Origin: Candidatus Melainabacteria bacterium
GTDB taxonomy: Bacteria > Cyanobacteriota > Vampirovibrionia > Obscuribacterales > Obscuribacteraceae
Direction of reading: 5' to 3'
DNA length: 64,000 nt
Assembly: GCA_003151275.1 (NCBI GenBank)
Contig: PLXC01000128.1
Span: 1 to 64,000 of the forward strand
Position numbers and translations under genes: made by a program. Below are positions 24,239 to 33,656 of the stretch, piece by piece (within the stretch, counting starts at the first letter, position 1; each line of letters begins with the position of its first letter). The notes below the pieces were generated by a model. It saw only the letters and a program-made list of their open reading frames with translations. It made no database searches and was not told the DNA's origin.

Positions 24239-26434
24239 ATGGGCGAAGTCACTGCAGAACACGTCAAGGCAATTACAGATGAAGCGAATGCGGATGCCAA
24301 AAAGATTTCTGACAAATATAAAGATGCGCCGTCCAATGGTGCGGCAGAAGCAAACAAAGTGCTTCAAGCAGAAATAAACGACTTTCATAACCGTGGTAAT
24401 ACGACTCCTGAAGAGCGAAAATTGTATGTCCAGGCACTTACTAAAAAGTTGGAAGATGGTGACGATGGTAACGGCACAAATGCTTTACTACCGAAAATTT
24501 CTGAAGCTTGGCTCGCAGATCCCAACAGCACGATCATGACAAAGAAGGGATTGTCTGAAGACTCGATCAACCAACGACTAGAGCACAACAACGAAAGAAT
24601 TGACGAAGGCAGTCAAAGCGCTGACATTGCAATGCTTCAAAATGCGATGTTGGGAGACATCAAGAAAAAGTATTTTGCAGAGGGAAGTGATGGCGAGAAT
24701 GTAAGTGCAGATACTGTCAAAAGTGATGTTGGAAGCGACGAATCGCAACGCGCTGAGAAAGTGAAGGCTGACACGTCGACAAATCAGGATTGGGACGCTG
24801 CCAAAGCGCTGTTGGCTAATAATGGCAAACTGTTCAATACGTTGGATCAAATGAATGGTGGCGGTGCTGATGGATACATAAGCTACAACGACGTGAAAAC
24901 TTTTGTCGAGCAAGCTGACTCGCCGCTGTCGAATTCGGTTAAAGATTTTAGCAAAGAGGAAATTGAAGCGGTCAGGAGGCTAAAGACTCGCTGGGACAAT
25001 GATTACCAGATGGATGGCAGCGGAAATAAGATTAACATCGGAAAGATTATGTACTCCGGCCCATTTAAGAATTACATTACCAAAGACAGTCTTGCTCAGG
25101 GTTTAGGAAAGCCTACAGAAGAACTGACTGCGAAGCTTGGTGCTGTTAAGTACGGAGAAGACCCGTACGCTGACCCTACTAAACCTGCCGCAAAGCCGGT
25201 TGAGAGCCAGGTCCCAAACCCAAACGTGAAGATCGATCCAGCTAATCCCGAGCACGTTTTAAGTGCTAATTATGCTAATAACGTAACGAGAACGTTCGAA
25301 TATGCAGGTGCTGATGGTGCACTTTCTAAAATTAGTGATGACGATGGAAAGGGAACTAAGCACGTATACACCGTCGGCTCGGAAGGCAAGCTGCTTGATG
25401 ATCAGGGCAATGACACTGGATATAAAGACGCAGCGGTTGACAAAACAGGCAAGTTCACATTCAAGACGGCAGATGGAACGATAGTTCCTGATGAGGCGTT
25501 GTCCGCCGATAAGACTGTTACTCAAGCACCTGCGCCTGAAGTAGCTAACCCTAATGTGGCTATTGATCCGGCTAACCCCGAACATGTTTTGAGTGCTAAG
25601 TACGCCAACGGGATAACAAGAACATTCGAATATTCTGCTACGGGACTTTCTAAAATTAGTGACGAAGATGGAAAGGGAACCAAGCATGTATACACGGTAA
25701 ACTCCGATGGCAAGTTGCTTGATGAACAGGGCAACGACACTGGGCATAAGGACGCAACAGTTGACAAAACAGGCAAGTTCACATTCAAGACAGCTGATGG
25801 AACGGTGGTGCCAGAGGAGGCATTGAAACCAACAGAAACGGTTCCACAGAAAACCGAAGCGCCAGAAGTACACCCAAATTTGCACTACGATGCTGATCAG
25901 CCTAAGCAGCTAAACAGCGCCAAGTATGCTGATGGTCTCACCAGAAATTTCAAGTACGATGGTGGCAATTTATCCGAAATTAAAGTGGTGGATAAAACTG
26001 GTAAAGAGCGTGTGTTCACCGTTAAAGATGGAGTGGTATCAGAGAACGGCAAAGAAACGGGCGTAACCGAAGCGAAAGTCGATCAAGCGACTGGCAAATT
26101 CACTTTCAAAAACGGCAAAGAGCCTGGAGGCTTTGACGTAGCTCCATCCTACAGTGAGTTGCCACAACCAAAGCAAAATGAAATTAAGAACAACGTGATC
26201 GCAAAATTGAAAGTTGGAGAAGGGCAGGGTTACTGGCAAGTAGCTGATCAAGTTCTGCGGTTGAATGGCAATAAGAACCCTAACGCAGCTGAAGTTAGAG
26301 AATTGACCGAAATTCTCAAAAAATCCAACCTGGATTCAAGTGGCAAACCCAAGAAGGTCCTCAAGCAAAACGAAGTGTTGCTCGCGACAGAAAGTAAAGA
26401 GTTCAAAGACCTTCTCAATCGAATGGCATCTTAA
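24239..26434 (+). CDS. Large acidic repeat protein with EF-hand-like segment
   Basis: A 731-residue hydrophilic protein I cannot assign. It has no signal peptide or membrane helix. Residues 1-190 are helical and acidic. Near residue 205 NGGGADGYISYNDVKTFVEQ resembles an EF-hand loop with incomplete ligands. Three repeats of about 100 residues start near 326, 436 and 545. Each has an NPNV-x-IDP-like start, a TRTFEY strand, GTKHVYTV and a TGKFTFK strand; the first two are very similar in DNA too, so their duplication is recent. The last 100 residues (YWQVADQVLRLNGN) look like a LysM-like or peptidoglycan-type helical end. GAGGAG precedes the ATG. It could be a surface or secreted filamentous protein exported by a leaderless route. 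Confidence 0.75.
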   Translation: MGEVTAEHVKAITDEANADAKKISDKYKDAPSNGAAEANKVLQAEINDFHNRGNTTPEERKLYVQALTKKLEDGDDGNGTNALLPKISEAWLADPNSTIMTKKGLSEDSINQRLEHNNERIDEGSQSADIAMLQNAMLGDIKKKYFAEGSDGENVSADTVKSDVGSDESQRAEKVKADTSTNQDWDAAKALLANNGKLFNTLDQMNGGGADGYISYNDVKTFVEQADSPLSNSVKDFSKEEIEAVRRLKTRWDNDYQMDGSGNKINIGKIMYSGPFKNYITKDSLAQGLGKPTEELTAKLGAVKYGEDPYADPTKPAAKPVESQVPNPNVKIDPANPEHVLSANYANNVTRTFEYAGADGALSKISDDDGKGTKHVYTVGSEGKLLDDQGNDTGYKDAAVDKTGKFTFKTADGTIVPDEALSADKTVTQAPAPEVANPNVAIDPANPEHVLSAKYANGITRTFEYSATGLSKISDEDGKGTKHVYTVNSDGKLLDEQGNDTGHKDATVDKTGKFTFKTADGTVVPEEALKPTETVPQKTEAPEVHPNLHYDADQPKQLNSAKYADGLTRNFKYDGGNLSEIKVVDKTGKERVFTVKDGVVSENGKETGVTEAKVDQATGKFTFKNGKEPGGFDVAPSYSELPQPKQNEIKNNVIAKLKVGEGQGYWQVADQVLRLNGNKNPNAAEVRELTEILKKSNLDSSGKPKKVLKQNEVLLATESKEFKDLLNRMAS

Positions 26435-26465
26435 CGCTCTGCGAGCCAGCGCCGTTAACACAGTG

Positions 26466-26496
26466 ATCTGTATCGTTAGCAATCTGTATCGTTAGT
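26466..26496 (+). repeat. Tandem 15-bp repeat after the repeat-protein gene
   Basis: ATCTGTATCGTTAG occurs at 26466-26479 and again at 26482-26495. A 7-bp hairpin (ATCAATC at 26528-26534, GATTGAT at 26540-26546) followed by GCGTTTT lies just after and may act as a weak terminator for the 24239-26434 gene. Confidence 0.6.
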
Positions 26497-26600
26497 ATTC
26501 GAGTTGTCCGCCCCGTGTTCGGATCGTATCAATCAAATAGATTGATGCGTTTTCCGATCAGACGATTGAGACTATCTTGAAATCTTTTGTGAGGATGGCT

Positions 26601-29357
26601 CTAAAAATACGATAGATGCATGCCGGATAACGAGGGCAAACTTGAGGGACTGACGTCTAGTTTTAGATCGCGGAAAGACGAATCGGTGCAGCTCTTATCG
26701 CAACCATAACCGGCTACTTGCTGCCAGGGCCCTGGAAAGAGTGCCACGCTAATGGAGACGATTCGACCTTGACGCGAGATGTAGGGAGCAATGTCCTTAA
26801 TATCAAACCTGCACCACTCTTTATTTGTTTGAATTGAATACGGTAAACGAGCGAGCAGACATTCGTTTTTTTGATCCGTGATCGTTTCTACGACCACGCC
26901 TGTACTCCCCTCCTTAGTGCCCGAGCGGACTTGTCCGCTCAAGGCGATCGCTAAATTTGTAGCGTCGCCGAAGTCAGGAAGTCTAATCACGGCTCCAGTA
27001 CTGTGGGCTGCTTTCAGGATACTTTTACTGATTTTTATATTGCCGTCCTGACCGCGCAGATTTTCATCGAAATTGCTCGCCACTAGATCCTTGCGAAAGA
27101 CTGTCGGGGCATTGATCGCCTTCTTCGAGTGGCCTCGGGCGAGGAGGGTACCCACGCTCCATTTCGTGGATGTCTTACTATTGGCTGAAATATTCGGATT
27201 GTCAATGCTCGACTTCTTGTCTTCATCTGTTGCACTGGATTCGGCTATTGGTTGGGCCAGCAATAGTTTGATCCGCAAAGAGTCAGATAGACTGTGGGTT
27301 CCATCGCTATCTCGCAAAGATGATTGATGACTGCTTTGACCAGCTAACATGGGGCTCTGGTTGCGCATCTCCATCGACGCTTTGGAATTGATCAATCGAT
27401 TTACACACAAGAAATCGGGGCTCAGATAATTCCTTCCCGGATGCTGGTCACCATATATGGTACTGCCGTTTGTGTCTGAGGTGATTTTGATCTCGAGCTT
27501 GCCATCCTTAATCAGTTCGACTGGTACTGGGATCGCCCTCCACAGCCTGAAGTCGTCCACGGGCACATTCAAACCATAGCCTAACTCTTTCAATAAATTG
27601 AAAGCTTGATACCGCTGCGGATCGTAATAGTTGAATGGCAGCAAATGTCCTTCGCAATTATGTCCGTTAACTTCCACTAGATCGTTTTCGAGATTCTTGT
27701 CTCCATCAACCAAGAGTAGTGCCAGGGCAGCGTTTTTGGAAGCAGAAGGCTCGAGCGAAATTGTCTGAATTGCCTGATCTCGGTAGTCTAGAAAGTGTGT
27801 GGTTTCGTCTAATCGATGCACCGCTAAGGACTCGCTGAACGCGATCAGTCCCACACATCCGATAGATAGTCCAGCGGCAACGAACACCACTTTCAAATTT
27901 CTGGAAGCATCCGTTAAGTGAAGCAGAGTAAACGCGAACAGAATCGGCGCGAATACAAATTGCGGAAATGCATATCTGCAAACCGGTTCGAACATCAAAT
28001 AAACACATTGTCCAGCTGCTGTCGACACGCACAGAATCGCCAATTTGTTTTTGCGCTGCTCTCCCAAAAGCCACGAGAACAATCCAGACAGTCCAGCAAA
28101 AAGCAAAATGTAGTGGTAAAGTCCCTGAGCTTCAACGTTGAGCAGAAATGCTTTAGCGCGATAATCATTCCACGGCGTTGAATACAAATGTCCGAACTTT
28201 TCTCCCAGAATGGTTAAGCACTCGTGGGGATGACTGAGCCAGATTCCTTCGATTACGGTAAGTGGCTCCCCGCCAGTATTCATGGCACGTTCGAAGCCGG
28301 AAGGCGGGTTTGTCTGCCAACCGCTGGTTTCTGGATCCCAACCAATCAAGGCGTTGTGTACGGGCATTCTTTGCACCGTTATTGCAGCTTTGCCGGTGGT
28401 CTGCTTCGTGTACAAAAGCCAGGGGCTAAGAGCTAATCCCGCACCGATTGCTAAAGCTAATGCCAGCACAAGACGCTTCTGTGTCATGGCCAAGGCTGCG
28501 ATCCAGCATAACACTACAGACGGTATCATCCCCGGCTTAAGCAGAATCAGCAGTCCCGAGACAATTCCGGCTGCGAAACCATATGGATTTCCACTCAGGA
28601 TAGTTGAGAGCCTTTGCAAGATCGAGGAAGGCTGCACATCGGCGCTTGGAACGCTTCGCACAGCGCCCCTAAGGGCAAGCGGCAGGCAGAGGAGTAGCAC
28701 TACCGCGATACTCTCCGTCATTAAGCGACCGGACGCTATTACGGCCGCAGGATAAAACGTCCACAGCGCTGCGCAAAAATAAGCAATTTTCTTATTGCGC
28801 GTCAATTGAAATGCGAGCTTGCTGACGAGCACTGCCGCTAACGCGTGCAGCATAGTTTGCACGGCGATAATTACAATCCAGTCAGAACTGACAGGGATGT
28901 GGCCGAAACTAGCGAACACTGCGCCGAAAAGACAGGGAAGTATTGGTCCGTCCAGCATGATGAACTGTCGCAAAGCCTGTTCGGCTGCAACCACAGCAGC
29001 GGGTTTCATGCTCACTGCTGCCAGGATTAGGGCGGTCACTCGCTGGCACGATTCGAAATAGTGCCTGCCATCAAAAAGCAGTGCCACTTTGACGCCAGGT
29101 TCCAGAACGTGATGAAGAGCCGTTGCCACCGTTGCTATAGCAAAAACAGCTGCGCAAGAACGCCAACCAAGGCTTACCTTGTTGACGGAGTTATGGTCCG
29201 AGACCACGTCATCGCTAGTCCGTGCAATTGATTCGTGCACCCGGCAATTGTACCCGGACTTTTGGCCCTGTGACGACAATATGAACGAGGGAGAGTGCTG
29301 TTGATGCGGTTGAGGCAATGCGGCGTATAATTGTTCAAAGAGGTGCAAAACGCTCAT
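26601..29357 (-). CDS. GT-C-like polytopic membrane glycosyltransferase with periplasmic tail
   Basis: Up to 918 residues from the ATG at 29357. Roughly residues 60-530 form about 11-13 transmembrane helices. Features of GT39/ArnT-like enzymes are visible: an acidic first-loop motif (LLFDGRHYFESCQRV) and ASGRLMTESIAVVLLL. Such enzymes move a sugar from a polyprenyl-phosphate donor on the outer membrane face. A hydrophilic region of over 350 residues follows, with a linker containing ANSKTST and a beta-rich end (WCRFDIKDIAPYISRQGRIV). The protein at 61069-63918 has the same layout and is a paralog. ATG 29357 overlaps the divergent antitoxin ATG, so the true start may be inside, for example GTG 29240. 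The acceptor is unknown. Confidence 0.75.
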   Translation of the reverse strand: MSVLHLFEQLYAALPQPHQQHSPSFILSSQGQKSGYNCRVHESIARTSDDVVSDHNSVNKVSLGWRSCAAVFAIATVATALHHVLEPGVKVALLFDGRHYFESCQRVTALILAAVSMKPAAVVAAEQALRQFIMLDGPILPCLFGAVFASFGHIPVSSDWIVIIAVQTMLHALAAVLVSKLAFQLTRNKKIAYFCAALWTFYPAAVIASGRLMTESIAVVLLLCLPLALRGAVRSVPSADVQPSSILQRLSTILSGNPYGFAAGIVSGLLILLKPGMIPSVVLCWIAALAMTQKRLVLALALAIGAGLALSPWLLYTKQTTGKAAITVQRMPVHNALIGWDPETSGWQTNPPSGFERAMNTGGEPLTVIEGIWLSHPHECLTILGEKFGHLYSTPWNDYRAKAFLLNVEAQGLYHYILLFAGLSGLFSWLLGEQRKNKLAILCVSTAAGQCVYLMFEPVCRYAFPQFVFAPILFAFTLLHLTDASRNLKVVFVAAGLSIGCVGLIAFSESLAVHRLDETTHFLDYRDQAIQTISLEPSASKNAALALLLVDGDKNLENDLVEVNGHNCEGHLLPFNYYDPQRYQAFNLLKELGYGLNVPVDDFRLWRAIPVPVELIKDGKLEIKITSDTNGSTIYGDQHPGRNYLSPDFLCVNRLINSKASMEMRNQSPMLAGQSSHQSSLRDSDGTHSLSDSLRIKLLLAQPIAESSATDEDKKSSIDNPNISANSKTSTKWSVGTLLARGHSKKAINAPTVFRKDLVASNFDENLRGQDGNIKISKSILKAAHSTGAVIRLPDFGDATNLAIALSGQVRSGTKEGSTGVVVETITDQKNECLLARLPYSIQTNKEWCRFDIKDIAPYISRQGRIVSISVALFPGPWQQVAGYGCDKSCTDSSFRDLKLDVSPSSLPSLSGMHLSYF
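29326..29331 (+). promoter_or_regulatory. -10 element of the toxin-antitoxin promoter
   Basis: A perfect TATAAT lies 24 nt upstream of the antitoxin ATG, with TTGATG (29301-29306) upstream at a long 19-bp spacing. It leaves room for a short leader containing AGAGG. Autorepression by the antitoxin or complex would be usual. Confidence 0.5.
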
Positions 29358-29724
29358 GGCTCGGCAAAAACCAGAAGAAAATGTTTCCTTTGACCAAATA
29401 CTGAGGTTAGTTGACGCACTTGGTCCCGAGGAACGTGGACGCATTTATCGGCACTTGCAGCTTCAATTCTGGGACGAGGAGTGGAACAGAGTGCGGCACC
29501 AGCTTGACCAGCAGCGCGCCGTTCAGGGAGAGCCACCTGCGACTGATGAGGAAGTTCATGACGCTGTAGATGCAATGCGATCGCCAGAGGATTGGGCGGA
29601 TCTGCGGCACGAAATTCAAAAAGGAATGGATCAGCTAGACCGTGGCGAGGGTATTCCAGCCGAACAGGTCTTTGCTGAACTCCGAGACCGAAACAAGACA
29701 TTCAGAAAGACAGGCAAGAGCTGA
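29356..29724 (+). CDS. ParD-like antitoxin (candidate)
   Basis: A 122-residue acidic, helical protein directly upstream of a ParE/RelE-like toxin; the gap is 3 nt. Its C-terminus (DRGEGIPAEQVFAELRDRNK) has the amphipathic Gly-Glu-Gly-x-Pro...Ala-Glu-Leu-Arg pattern common at the toxin-binding end of type II antitoxins. The first 100 residues are longer than in classic 80-residue ParD and contain no obvious ribbon-helix-helix, so the DNA-binding mode is unknown. An AGAGG ribosome site lies upstream. The start codon overlaps the minus-strand ATG at 29357 within CATG. Confidence 0.75.
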   Translation: MARQKPEENVSFDQILRLVDALGPEERGRIYRHLQLQFWDEEWNRVRHQLDQQRAVQGEPPATDEEVHDAVDAMRSPEDWADLRHEIQKGMDQLDRGEGIPAEQVFAELRDRNKTFRKTGKS

Positions 29725-29727
29725 GAC

Positions 29728-30039
29728 GTGAGACGGCTTATTATCGCTCCGTTAGCGAGCCGTGACTTACGGGAAATTCACGACTACATCGCTAAGGACA
29801 ATCCCGACGCTGCCAGTCTTGTTCTTGACTTGTTTGATGCGAGATTCGGTATGTTGCTGGAACATCCAGGCATTGGTAAAAAGCGCAATGAACTCCCGCT
29901 TGGAATTCGGTGCATTGCGCAAGGTAATTACCTAATCGTTTATCGGCTTGTAGATGAACAAACCGTGGAAATCGCACGTGTATTGCATAGTAAACGCAAC
30001 ATTCGGAAGCTTTTGAAAGGCGGCAAGATCACGTATTGA
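29728..30039 (+). CDS. RelE/ParE-family toxin
   Basis: A 103-residue basic protein with the family pattern: a starting strand LIIAPLASRDLREIHDYIAK, a two-helix hairpin, then PLGIRCIAQGNYLIVYRL and VEIARVLHSKRNIRKLL. ParE members poison gyrase and RelE members cut mRNA on ribosomes; sequence alone does not decide, but the R-x-L-H-x-x-R end fits ParE. It starts with GTG 29728, 3 nt after the antitoxin stop, so translation is coupled. It appears intact. Confidence 0.88.
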   Translation: MRRLIIAPLASRDLREIHDYIAKDNPDAASLVLDLFDARFGMLLEHPGIGKKRNELPLGIRCIAQGNYLIVYRLVDEQTVEIARVLHSKRNIRKLLKGGKITY

Positions 30040-30080
30040 TTTGGAATCCAGGTTGATCTCTCCTAAATAGGGAATGCGCA

Positions 30081-31355
30081 GTGCGTTCAATCCAAAACCT
30101 AATATTCATTCGGCTCTTTTCCATTATTCTGATTTTCTTTGGTGTGGTTTCTGGCTTCACTTACGTGCTTACGTCTGAGGCAATCAAGCAATTCGCGATC
30201 TCAGATGCGTCTACATCTTTGTCTTTCATCGTCAATAACATTGAAGGCAATTACAAATCAGAATTAATAGCGATCGACCAAATAGCCTCTCTTGACGGGT
30301 TTGTGCCTTTCGATGAAAAGATCGCACAAGGCGTCGTTAAAGAATTTCTTCAGCTGCCAAATATTTTCACTACAGTTTACTTTTACAAAGTCAACGGAGA
30401 CCTCGTCTTTGCTGAGAAGCGCTTTAGTCCCGATCCCACTACCTACAAACCGAAATCGAACTTTTATCAGAAAGATGCACAGTTTGTGGCGCTGGCGAGG
30501 AAAGTAATTGCTGAACGAAGATCAGTAAGTAGCGACGCGTTGTTTTCCCGATCGGGCGAACTTTATCAAACGTATCTCACTCCAGTCTTTGATGATCGCG
30601 AAAAGCAGCATGTGATGGGCATTCTTAGTGGCGGTGTTTTTCCACGCCTGAAAAAGATTGAATATCTTTTGCGAGGTCTAAAGCTCGGCGAAGACAATTT
30701 TATTCTCCTCACGGACAGTCAAGGAAATTTCATCACCAGCGACGGTATCGACGAAAGAGATGCGACAGGATCAATGAAGCAGCAGGCATATGAAGCCGCT
30801 CAGCATTTTTTCAAGGGGGCAGATGCCGGTTCTCATCAAGTTTTTGTAAAACAAAGATTGGTTTTGGGGCAGAAATCTTTCATCGTTATGTCTCTGCCGA
30901 TCACTGATCTGAAGTTAGTAGTGACACTTGGATTCAACATGCGTCCCATCGATCAGAAGACGCGTGAACTTTCCAACCGACTCTTCTTTGCGCTGATTGT
31001 AGGTTTTCTTTTCAGTCTGTTTGCCTCTGTGTTGGTAGGTAACCGCCTGTCCAAACCATTCAGAGAAATGGCTCACACGGTCAATGAAATCAATATTGGC
31101 AATTTTTCTGCGCGCACAGGATACAAAGGTAATGACGAAATTGGATACCTTTCCGAGCGCATCAACACGCTGGCAGAAAAAATAGAGAAAAGCGAGTATC
31201 TCGGCAATCTCTGGAGCAATGAAGCAGAACTTGCAGCGCAAAAAGAAATAGGCAATGAGAAAAAAGCAAAGGCACGGGAAGGGAATGAAAATCGAGAAGG
31301 CGAGAAGAGCAGTGTCGAGAGCGTCTATGAAAATCAGGAAGACTCGAAAAGCTAA
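30081..31355 (+). CDS. Membrane sensor with extracellular domain and HAMP, no output domain
   Basis: A 424-residue protein. TM1 is residues 8-30 and TM2 about 302-325. Between them lies a 270-residue extracytoplasmic domain of Cache-like composition (FTTVYFYKVNGDLVFAEKRF, FILLTDSQGNFITSDG). A HAMP domain follows (NRLSKPFREMAHTVNEINIG, NDEIGYLSERIN). The chain then ends in a 45-residue charged tail without kinase, cyclase or methyl-accepting domain. Signals must therefore pass to a partner by protein contact, perhaps the membrane protein encoded 15 bp downstream. It starts with GTG 30081, preceded by AGGGA. Confidence 0.8.
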   Translation: MRSIQNLIFIRLFSIILIFFGVVSGFTYVLTSEAIKQFAISDASTSLSFIVNNIEGNYKSELIAIDQIASLDGFVPFDEKIAQGVVKEFLQLPNIFTTVYFYKVNGDLVFAEKRFSPDPTTYKPKSNFYQKDAQFVALARKVIAERRSVSSDALFSRSGELYQTYLTPVFDDREKQHVMGILSGGVFPRLKKIEYLLRGLKLGEDNFILLTDSQGNFITSDGIDERDATGSMKQQAYEAAQHFFKGADAGSHQVFVKQRLVLGQKSFIVMSLPITDLKLVVTLGFNMRPIDQKTRELSNRLFFALIVGFLFSLFASVLVGNRLSKPFREMAHTVNEINIGNFSARTGYKGNDEIGYLSERINTLAEKIEKSEYLGNLWSNEAELAAQKEIGNEKKAKAREGNENREGEKSSVESVYENQEDSKS

Positions 31356-31370
31356 TATTCGTGAGAGTGC

Positions 31371-33590
31371 ATGAAGCTTTGGAATGCGAAATCGATTACC
31401 CATAAGACGCACTTTTTCAGCGCGCTTTGTCGTAGTTTGTTTACCAACTCTTGTTGGATTTTTGCTACGAGCATTTTCATCAAAGAGGTGGGCAGCAAGG
31501 GTTATTCACAGCTCTTCTTTTTCGCCAGCTTATCTTCTTTGACCTATTACTCTTACTTTGCCCTTCGCGGTCATAAGGGGAAAGAACCCTATAACGCCTA
31601 TAAGGTGGTTCTTATATTAGCGCTGCTTGCTTCTGTAGGCTGCTTTCTCGTGCCGTATTATGCCTCGCTCAAGTCCCTAAACGCGTTTCTTTTATACGCT
31701 TTCGTCGTTTCAGTGATGACAGTGGACCTAATTGGAACGACTCTTGGACCGATGGTTTTGCAGGCTTCAGTAAACCCAGCGATTTTTCGACGCGTGTTTA
31801 AAACTATCATCTCCTACGAATTACTGGCAAGAATCGCAGCAGCAGCTCTTGTTTTGGTTTTGAGTCAGGGACATTTGTTGGTGTGCCTGTATCCTTTTGC
31901 CTGGGCAATGCTGATAGCGCATTTCATTCTTTTCGATTTGACGGTGTTGCGGATGAGTGGATCAGAATTCAAGCCCCGTGCAGATACCAGTAAATACCCA
32001 GCCGTTGAATCGCTATCTGATTCGGTGCGTTTTGTCTTTGCAAACCCACTGGTCCGAGTAGCGATGAGCATCATGGCCTGGGCAACAGTGACAAAGTTTG
32101 TGCTGGAGAGTCTCTTTTACCAGGTTGCAGACACGCAATTCGCTTCTGCCAGACAGATTGCTGCATTTGTCAGTGCTATGACAATGACGATTTACTTTCT
32201 TTCGCTTCCTGTTCACCATCTGATTAGTAGAACTGTGAATCGACGCCTGCAATTGAGTTCGCTCTTGAGCGTTCAACCCATCAATGTTCTCGTGCTGGGA
32301 GGTCTGGCTCTGATCTTGCCTCCTTTTTGGCCATTGGTGGTTTTGATGGTTACCTACAATATTATCCATAGAAGCATCCAGCTGCCGATGTCGAGGCAGT
32401 GCATGATCCCCGTGCCTCGCAAGCGAAGGGGTACCATCGTGTCACTTATTTCCATCGTGGTTTCTTTAGCTGCATTAATCACCAGTGGTGGCTTGGCGGT
32501 ATTGAAGAATTTTCTTCACCTACAGGACTTTCTTATAATTCTGCTTCTGTTAGGCTCGACAATCTTCTTTGTAATCACAAGTCTCGACTCATACTACATT
32601 CGAAACATGTGGAGCTTCTTTAAGGAGGGGAAGTCTGGGAGCTGGCAGGACGAGCCACAATTGGATACTCTTTCAACAGTCGCGTTGGAGCCTGATAGCG
32701 CTATTGTCGATGTCGCCGCCGCTGATCTCAAGTCTCATCCGATACTGAATTCTTACGCGTTCTCATCCGATCCATCCGAGCTTCTGTCGGCGACTAATCA
32801 ACATCGACAATTACTCGAGTCCTCAGATCCTGAGCTGCTCATCACCGGTTTGAGAATCTGCTATGTGGCTGACTTCCCTTGGTTTTCAGAAAACCTCTCG
32901 CAGGCAGTCTCCCACGAAGATCCGAAGGTTCGCCGGTTCGCACAAACGGCTGTTGGGATCAATCAGCGCTTTGCAAATATGACCGGTTATTCATCAGTGT
33001 TTCGTCGCAACATCAAGACAGCCGCCATGAACGTCCTCGAGGCACCATCGAAACAAGAAGACATGCTCGAATTGAAAAACTTGCTAAATTGCCCAGATCA
33101 TAAAGGTGCAGAATCACTGATGAACGCACTGACTAATCCTAAGTTAAAGGAGCTGTCCAGCCTGCTTCTTAGCTGCGTTGTTGAAAACGGAACGCAGTTA
33201 ACGGTGACAGGAATTGTGGAGCGCATGTATGCATGCGAATACGAAAACGCAAATGTTTACCGCCAACTGTTAGAACAACTACCTTTCGGAAAAAGCAGTC
33301 CGGAGCTGCGTGCCACCATCGAGGCGAACTTGTCCACTTTCAAGCGTGATCAGTTACCCCTTGGGCGCGAAGTTGCGCATGCAGACACGCAACAACTTCA
33401 AAAGTTTATGCATACCTTATTTTTGGAAGAGTACAGATTGTCTCCAGGTGAGCTTGATAAGGCGCTGTCAGACACCATAGAAGAGTTCCAAAGACTTTCT
33501 CCCGATGAAAGCGGCATCCTCATCGACATGCATCTTTCATTTCTAAAGAGAAGCGAGTTATTCAATTCCTGGCAAGCGATCATGGCATGA
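31371..33590 (+). CDS. Polytopic MFS/nucleotide-transporter-like protein with soluble C-terminus
   Basis: A 739-residue protein. About residues 20-415 form 10-12 transmembrane helices with transporter-like spacing (LFTNSCWIFATSIFIKEVG, TIFFVITSLDSYY). The arrangement recalls MFS-type ADP/ATP-translocase-like proteins, but I see no decisive motif. Residues 440-739 are soluble and helical with HEAT-like pairs (ENLSQAVSHEDPKVRRFAQT). Such fusions occur where a transporter-like membrane part has taken a signalling role. The gene is 15 bp after the HAMP sensor and likely in the same operon, so the two may form a receptor pair. Confidence 0.7.
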   Translation: MKLWNAKSITHKTHFFSALCRSLFTNSCWIFATSIFIKEVGSKGYSQLFFFASLSSLTYYSYFALRGHKGKEPYNAYKVVLILALLASVGCFLVPYYASLKSLNAFLLYAFVVSVMTVDLIGTTLGPMVLQASVNPAIFRRVFKTIISYELLARIAAAALVLVLSQGHLLVCLYPFAWAMLIAHFILFDLTVLRMSGSEFKPRADTSKYPAVESLSDSVRFVFANPLVRVAMSIMAWATVTKFVLESLFYQVADTQFASARQIAAFVSAMTMTIYFLSLPVHHLISRTVNRRLQLSSLLSVQPINVLVLGGLALILPPFWPLVVLMVTYNIIHRSIQLPMSRQCMIPVPRKRRGTIVSLISIVVSLAALITSGGLAVLKNFLHLQDFLIILLLLGSTIFFVITSLDSYYIRNMWSFFKEGKSGSWQDEPQLDTLSTVALEPDSAIVDVAAADLKSHPILNSYAFSSDPSELLSATNQHRQLLESSDPELLITGLRICYVADFPWFSENLSQAVSHEDPKVRRFAQTAVGINQRFANMTGYSSVFRRNIKTAAMNVLEAPSKQEDMLELKNLLNCPDHKGAESLMNALTNPKLKELSSLLLSCVVENGTQLTVTGIVERMYACEYENANVYRQLLEQLPFGKSSPELRATIEANLSTFKRDQLPLGREVAHADTQQLQKFMHTLFLEEYRLSPGELDKALSDTIEEFQRLSPDESGILIDMHLSFLKRSELFNSWQAIMA

Positions 33591-33620
33591 CCACATTAAG
33601 AGAGGCTAATCCTTATCTTC

Positions 33621-33650
33621 TTGACATGGTTTAATTCGCCATGGTAAATT
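33621..33650 (+). promoter_or_regulatory. Promoter of the MerR-VWA genes, possibly leaderless
   Basis: TTGACA (33621-33626) and TAAATT (33645-33650) are 18 bp apart, and only 6 nt lie between the -10 and the ATG at 33657. MerR-type promoters use lengthened spacers, and the spacer here contains CCATGG flanked by AATT-like half sites, a plausible operator for the MerR-like product. Confidence 0.6.
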
Positions 33651-33656
33651 GAAAAC

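Noticed and set aside
25259..25885. 208-codon minus-strand frame
   Set aside because: It is the antisense of the tandem repeats in the 24239 gene; its own repeats mirror the sense repeats.
28282..28755. 157-codon plus-strand frame
   Set aside because: Antisense to the membrane domain of the GT-C-like protein, which has a consistent hydrophobic pattern.
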